Source of the DNA: Chrysoperla carnea
Lineage: Eukaryota > Arthropoda > Insecta > Neuroptera > Chrysopidae
Assembly (NCBI RefSeq): GCF_905475395.1
Contig: NC_058337.1
Coordinates: forward strand, 91,010,368 to 91,074,367
DNA: 64,000 nucleotides
Direction of reading: 5' to 3'
Shown: positions 58,889-64,000 of the stretch, piece after piece
How positions within the stretch are numbered: the stretch's first letter is position 1
How the letters are laid out: each line of letters opens with the position of its first letter
Notes under the pieces: generated by a model
The model's database searches: none
Seen by the model: only the letters and a program-made list of their open reading frames with translations
What the model was told of the DNA's origin: nothing
Program-made: the position numbers and the translations under genes

Positions 58889-59315
58889 ACCTATATGAAG
58901 TTGGTTAAGGCGTAACCAATTCCGTCTGCGGTAGGTATGCATAGGGTAACGGGTTCGATTCCCGTCGTCGTAACAAAATAATTTAATAAGGCTTTTCATT
59001 TTAAAATCACGATTCACATTTGTTTCGTACTAAATGATTTATAACCAATGTGATAAAATGAATAACAAATATCTTCTATCTTAGTCCTACTTATTACTGT
59101 CAGTACGAAAAAATAAACTCTGCACTTGCGCTTATGACATGATGAAAAGGCCTATTAATAGTTGTGATCGGCTGGTGTAGTGCATGGTATATGCATGAAG
59201 GAGGTGCACAAATGAAATCATCAGAGGTAAGGTGGTAAAACACATACATGGTATCACAATCGGCTCTAAAATCTATGTGTGTCCTTCATGGACAGCCAAT
59301 ATAACCTAGCCTATA
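58889..59315 (+). mobile_element. tRNA-derived SINE, best-preserved copy
   Basis: The head has an A-box-like stretch around agttggttaaggcg and an intact B box, ggttcgattcc, at 58952-58962. It is followed by cgtcgtaacaaaataattta. The body at 59166 onward shares ggctggtgtagtgcatggta, atgcatgaaggaggtg and tggtatcacaat with 3026-3160. It has about 150 extra bp between head and body compared with copy 1. Ends in catggacagccaatataacc. Confidence 0.75.
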
Positions 59316-60685
59316 TGAAGTTGAATAAATTTTACAGAACGTTTAAGTATGACGTAGTATTTATAATCAGGCAAGAAATTCATTTTAGCACTGGTGTATT
59401 AGCTGTTGATTGAATAGTGTATCAATATAATCGGATTAATTAGTTTAAAATTTTTAATCTTTTCAAGGTCTAAAATAAGGTATAATTTTAATTAATTCAC
59501 AAACTTCGTCTTCTTATCATAGTACTACCAGCCAACTATGAAAAACCAACAAAATGGGTTCCCATTCGACATTCGATTTCATGTTATGATCGCCTAAATA
59601 TTACGGTGCCCTATAATTATTTGCGGAAACGAAGCACAGCAGTTCGAAAATTTTGAAAAGTAAGACGGATTTGAATGCGGTATTGTGCATTTGATTTGTT
59701 AGAGCGCCAGGAAATTTTGTGACCTAAATTGATTTATAAGAAATTAAAAATATGCAATTTGCATTTTATAATTGCATTTTAAATTGACTGTAAATAGGTA
59801 CTAATTTCACAATTCGATTAATAATGATGAAAATGATTCCAAGCATTTTTAGGGTCCCTGGACACGAGTATCGCGTCCGAATTGGTTTCCGAGGTACCTG
59901 AAGTCCAGGGTGAACTTTGGTCGTTTTTAGTGGTTCGTTTCCGGGCCTACATAGGCTATATGCGAATCTAAATTTTATTAAACAAGGGAAAATAACAATT
60001 GAATTACTTTACATTAAGTATCACTGTATCAGTGTGAGAAAGAAGTTATTATGGAATTAGAAAGCTCAGCCAAGCCTTTATAATTATTGTCTGATATTTC
60101 AAGCGTAATTAACAATCAAACACATAGGTATTACTTCGAACATGACTCAAATTTACTTTGTTGGAAATTAAGGACCAAACTAGGATGTTCTAATTTACCT
60201 ACAGATCAAACCACAAGCATCTGAGGAATTAGGATGTTCAATAATAATTTTAATATGTGGAATATGTATAATAAGTGTGTTGCTAGCCTTGAAAAATTAT
60301 TAAAAAATAATTTTTTTTTATAAAAAGACGAATATCTATTATGTTATTTTCTTTTATAAGTGATTCAAGAAAACCCGTTCATGGGAAATTCTGAAAGCTA
60401 ATTTCTATTAATTAAAACACTTTTATAATGATTATAAAATTTCTTTTAATAAATTATCAAGGACTAGAGTGTAGTTAGGCTATACTATAGGTTGACTTTT
60501 TTTAATGATAAATTATATTCAATAAAATATTAAGCCGGATATTGTCATTTTTCAAATGTGAGTCTGTCCACAAAAATTTAATAGGTTTTAAAAAATAATG
60601 AAGAAAAGAAAAACTAGAATCAACGTTTACCGATTGAATTGAATCGTTTGTTTTTGTCACATAAATAAAATGATATTCCTAAATA
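59316..60685. other. AT-rich host DNA, nothing recognised
   Basis: No gene or clear repeat. Confidence 0.4.
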
Positions 60686-60689
60686 ATAC

Positions 60690-60975
60690 TATACAATGTT
60701 TGACCCTAATTTGCGCCCTCAAGGGTAAATAGTGATGTTTTCGAATAAATGTTTCAATTATAAGTTGTTTATTTTTTTATAAAGAACATTTCTTACATTT
60801 AAACTACCTCTATCGGTTTACAAGATGGGCCCTACGGATTCAAGATCCAATTGACTAATGTTGCTCGCGAACTCGACCTCATTTTTTACGCCCTGAGTAC
60901 GCTGTAAAAATTTCAACCTGATATCTTTTTTCGTTTTTGAGCTATCGTATTGTCAGACGGACAGGCAGACAGAGG
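60690..60975 (+). repeat. Dispersed repeat family B, truncated copy
   Basis: Contains aatttgcgccct, tagtgatgtttt, ggtttacaagatgggccc, gaactcgacctc and a short gacggacaggcagac tract. The 3' end is missing. Confidence 0.7.
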
Positions 60976-62330
60976 AATAATAAAAATCATACTATCATTG
61001 AAAGTGTTTTGTTTATGCGCTCTACTGGAACTATGAAATCATCAAATTTAAGATTTAATATGAAAGTGGGTCCTAGAATGGACCCCTTCGAGCATACAGT
61101 CATCACAAATTTTAGCACCTTTTGGATTTTTTTTCGAATCTCTTGAGTTTCGAAAAATGTTCCGAACAATAATTATGGGCATTTTTATGAAAAACATTTT
61201 TGTTATTTAAAGTTTATCTCCAACAGTTTTCGAACAATTTGCTCTCTCCCACTCTCCCAAACAGTACACCATAATATTTAAATAAAATAAACAACTTTTG
61301 TTTGAACCATTTTTACCCGTGAGAGCGAAAATATCTTCAAAAGTGTTTCAAGCCCAATTCTTGCATTGTATATCTCCAAGAGATGAGTAATTTTAATCAA
61401 CTGTCTGAACAATCCTACTCAATTTCAGAAATTTGGCTATCAGCATTATTAACGTAAGCATGCGAAGTTTGCAAATCAAGTGCGTAGCTCAACCTGGGCA
61501 ATCGCAAACGCGTTAAAATGCGTTATCACACGTATATCGTACAAAACTTTATCTACGTCTTTAAAATGTAAAAAAATAAACGGTAATTATAATAATTTGG
61601 AGTTATTGAGAAAACTAGAACAGTAAAAAAGGTACTGTAGTAGGTAACTTGTTATAATTCGACAGTAATTTGGCTAATTTGGTTGATTGAAAATGAATGT
61701 TTCAATGAAAATGCGTGCGGCTATAAACTATTTACCCACACAAAATTGGTGGGCTAAGTAGTTCTTTTCTCACGGGGGTAGATAAAAGTTTATTAACATA
61801 TGCAAATATCTGCAATTATTATTTTTAGTCTTTATCATTTAAAACGTATACCTAATAAACAAAGATTATAGTGTGTTGGCTACCTAGCGCTCAAACCAAT
61901 GAGTGTCAGTCATATAATTTCATATGAAAATGTTTAAAATTAAATTACTACAAATATATTAACATATATAATTAATTAAAAAAATATAAAAATTAATAAT
62001 TATATATTATTATATTAATTTTAAATTTTATGTTTCAAAATTAGATGTATTAGAGGGCTTTGGCATCTTCCAACAGTATCTTCTTTAGAACATAGGTTCA
62101 ATTCAAGAAGCGTGTCGTTGTGTACGCAGAGTTATTAATTTATTATTTAAAAAATATGTAATAAAAATGATTAGTCATTATTAACCTCATATATTTTGAA
62201 GAAAAAAACATGTTTTCTTAATGTTTTATTTACCATTTTTATTAAATTGTGATTTCAAGGAAAATGTAAATAATGATTGAAATCTTATAACTTTTTGAGC
62301 CTAATTTAATCAATCAAATGTTAGATATAA
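60976..62330. other. AT-rich host DNA, nothing recognised
   Basis: Overlapping short frames near 60937-61169 show no domain. Confidence 0.4.
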
Positions 62331-62334
62331 ACAA

Positions 62335-62815
62335 ATGAAAACAAACAATTGACTGAGTTAATAGTTGAAATAGCATTTATAGTGTTGCTCTGTCTCATTA
62401 CACATACATACATGCCACACACATATAACTGATATACCCATATAATACATTCTACACAATTTGCGCATAATTTGCGCTCTGACGGGTAAACAGTGATGTT
62501 TACGAAAAAATGTTTCAAACAAAAGTTGTTTAATTTTTTATAAGGAAAATTTCATACATTTAAACTTTTGTTCAATCTGTAACGGTTTACAAGGTGGGTC
62601 CTACGGACCCAATACTCAATTGACCTATATAGCTCATTTACGGACTTGACTCACTTTTTACGTCCTCAGACAGACGGACAACCGGAATTGGATTAATTAC
62701 GTGATTTTATGAACACATATACCAAAATTTTGTTCACAGCATCAATATTTTTAAGCGTTACAAACTTGGGACTAAACTTAGTATACCTTGGTATATTTCA
62801 TATACATGGTATAAC
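62335..62815 (+). repeat. Dispersed repeat family B, full-looking copy
   Basis: Very close to 39936-40497, including the start aaacaattgact and the end acaaacttgggactaaactt followed by the tatacc/ggtata dyad. Confidence 0.75.
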
Positions 62816-63830
62816 AATACAAAAACATACACATGCAAATGACTTCTTTTTAGCTATTCCCTCCAATTTTAGTCCCAACTTCCAGTTTAAAGAAAGATAA
62901 TGACCTCTGTATACAAAATAATCTGACTGAAAAAAATTGCAGGATGCTTGCGAATTAGGAAACCCTAGTTGTTGTAGTAAAATAAAAAAGTTGCTAAATA
63001 AAAAAATCTTTGATATTCCCTTATCCAAAGAACGCGTGTTTTAACCGAAGAATGCATAGGTATATATTCAATTTTAAACAAAAAACTTTACCAGAATTTT
63101 AAACAACTGTATCTCTACGAAAAATCGTCGTAATTGGAACCTCAATAACTCATTTGTAAACTTATACTTTCCAGTTTTGGAATATGTAGCTCACAAATTT
63201 TTTGCCATTAATTAGCACGTAAAATTTAAATAATTTCCCGTATTTATTTAGATAAGATCACCAATTAATTGTCCCTGAGTAAAATTAAAAGTTTCCTAAA
63301 TCCGTAAAATGAATTCGTTTTTGTAATAAAATTTGAATTTTTTATAAAAATATTTAAAAATAAGTTTCAGTAAATAATTTTAAAAAATTCAATAAAAATA
63401 ATCAGATCTTTTTATGTCAATACAACAGGCAATTATTATCATCATAAATTGGGCACTAAATTTTACTTTTTAAGTACAGCTAGGGTGAAGCTAAAAAGTG
63501 TGCTATTGTGGAAAAGCTCTAAAAAGATATCCCAGCAATTTTCCATACTCTAGCATTGCGTCTACGCTGTGAATGCGTTTCATCAAAACAATTTTGGAAC
63601 ACTGAAAGAGTGGATGTTGAGAATGTCGCGGCATGTGATAAATAACTATACGACCAACCTGCAACACTCTGTACTCCTAGGCAGGAGTCATCTTATAGAA
63701 ATTAACAACATTTACTAAAGTAAATGAATCAGCTTAAAAGCACAACTAACTTTCTTCAATATTTAATTGTCTAAAATGCGTCTTTAGGTAGTTTAAAGTG
63801 GTAGAAAGATAATATTAGAAAAATGATTGT
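62816..63830. other. AT-rich host DNA, nothing recognised
   Basis: No gene or clear repeat. Confidence 0.4.
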
Positions 63831-63834
63831 ATTT

Positions 63835-64000
63835 GATGAAATTTGATAACTCTGTGGATGGGATAATTTTGATCCAAAAAGTATAAAAATCAGGTTAATT
63901 TAATGATTGAAGCCAGAGTTCCTGAGATATTGCAATATTTGGGTCGATTTTAGTCCGTATCTCAAAAACAATTCGACCAGTCATCAAATGCACCCGATTT
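63835..64000 (+). repeat. Dispersed repeat family C, copy cut by window edge
   Basis: Contains gataattttgatccaaaaag and ggttaatttaatgattgaa, matching 39095-39150, then cgtatctcaaaa and ccagtcatcaaatg matching 38880-38920. Confidence 0.7.

Noticed and set aside
58889..58975. Functional tRNA gene
   Set aside because: The head is followed by a SINE body shared with two other sites, so it is a SINE head rather than a tRNA gene.

Overview
This is about 64 kb of very AT-rich nuclear DNA from an arthropod, most likely an insect. The evidence is a spliced RR-1 chitin-binding cuticular protein gene, short canonical introns, a tRNA-derived SINE, decayed non-LTR retrotransposon pieces, MITE-like foldbacks and several dispersed repeat families. 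I cannot fix the insect order from sequence alone. I see no bacterial genes, CRISPR array, rRNA or intact tRNA.

The dominant feature is a 13,588 bp mobile element at 12920-26507. It is flanked by a 6-bp target-site duplication (tatgtt). Its termini begin 5'-AGTAGAAGAG and are inverted copies of each other, which fits the Maverick/Polinton/adintovirus-like class. Each end carries a GC-rich block packed with TGACGTCA, CCAAT and AAGATGGCG motifs, then AT-rich subterminal repeats full of short palindromes. Inside are: a small rightward ORF behind a TATA box (14140-14505); an integrase remnant reduced to its C-terminal chromodomain tail (14711-15037, minus), with a second broken inverted copy (20074-20154, plus); an internal block of subterminal repeats (16501-17505); a rightward cassette of a lysine-rich ORF, a C2H2 protein and a conserved protein of unknown function, bracketed by a minisatellite; a leftward acidic-tail ORF (20337-20780); and a leftward spliced protein-primed family B DNA polymerase (21021-24908) with complete exonuclease and polymerase motifs. 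I found no integrase catalytic core, packaging ATPase, maturation protease or capsid gene. The element therefore looks like a replication-competent-looking but capsid-less and integrase-less derivative, or one that relies on relatives elsewhere in the genome.

Outside the element, 1-12919 is gene-poor with one SINE, one LINE RNase H-region remnant, microsatellites and hairpins. 26514-43500 holds dispersed repeats, a foldback MITE family (33400-35810) and a LINE reverse-transcriptase remnant (34440-34950). 43687-45099 is the cuticle gene, on the minus strand in three exons. 45200-64000 holds further copies of the dispersed families, a likely TA-flanked MITE (52343-52852), a fuller SINE (58889-59315), hairpins and otherwise featureless AT-rich DNA.
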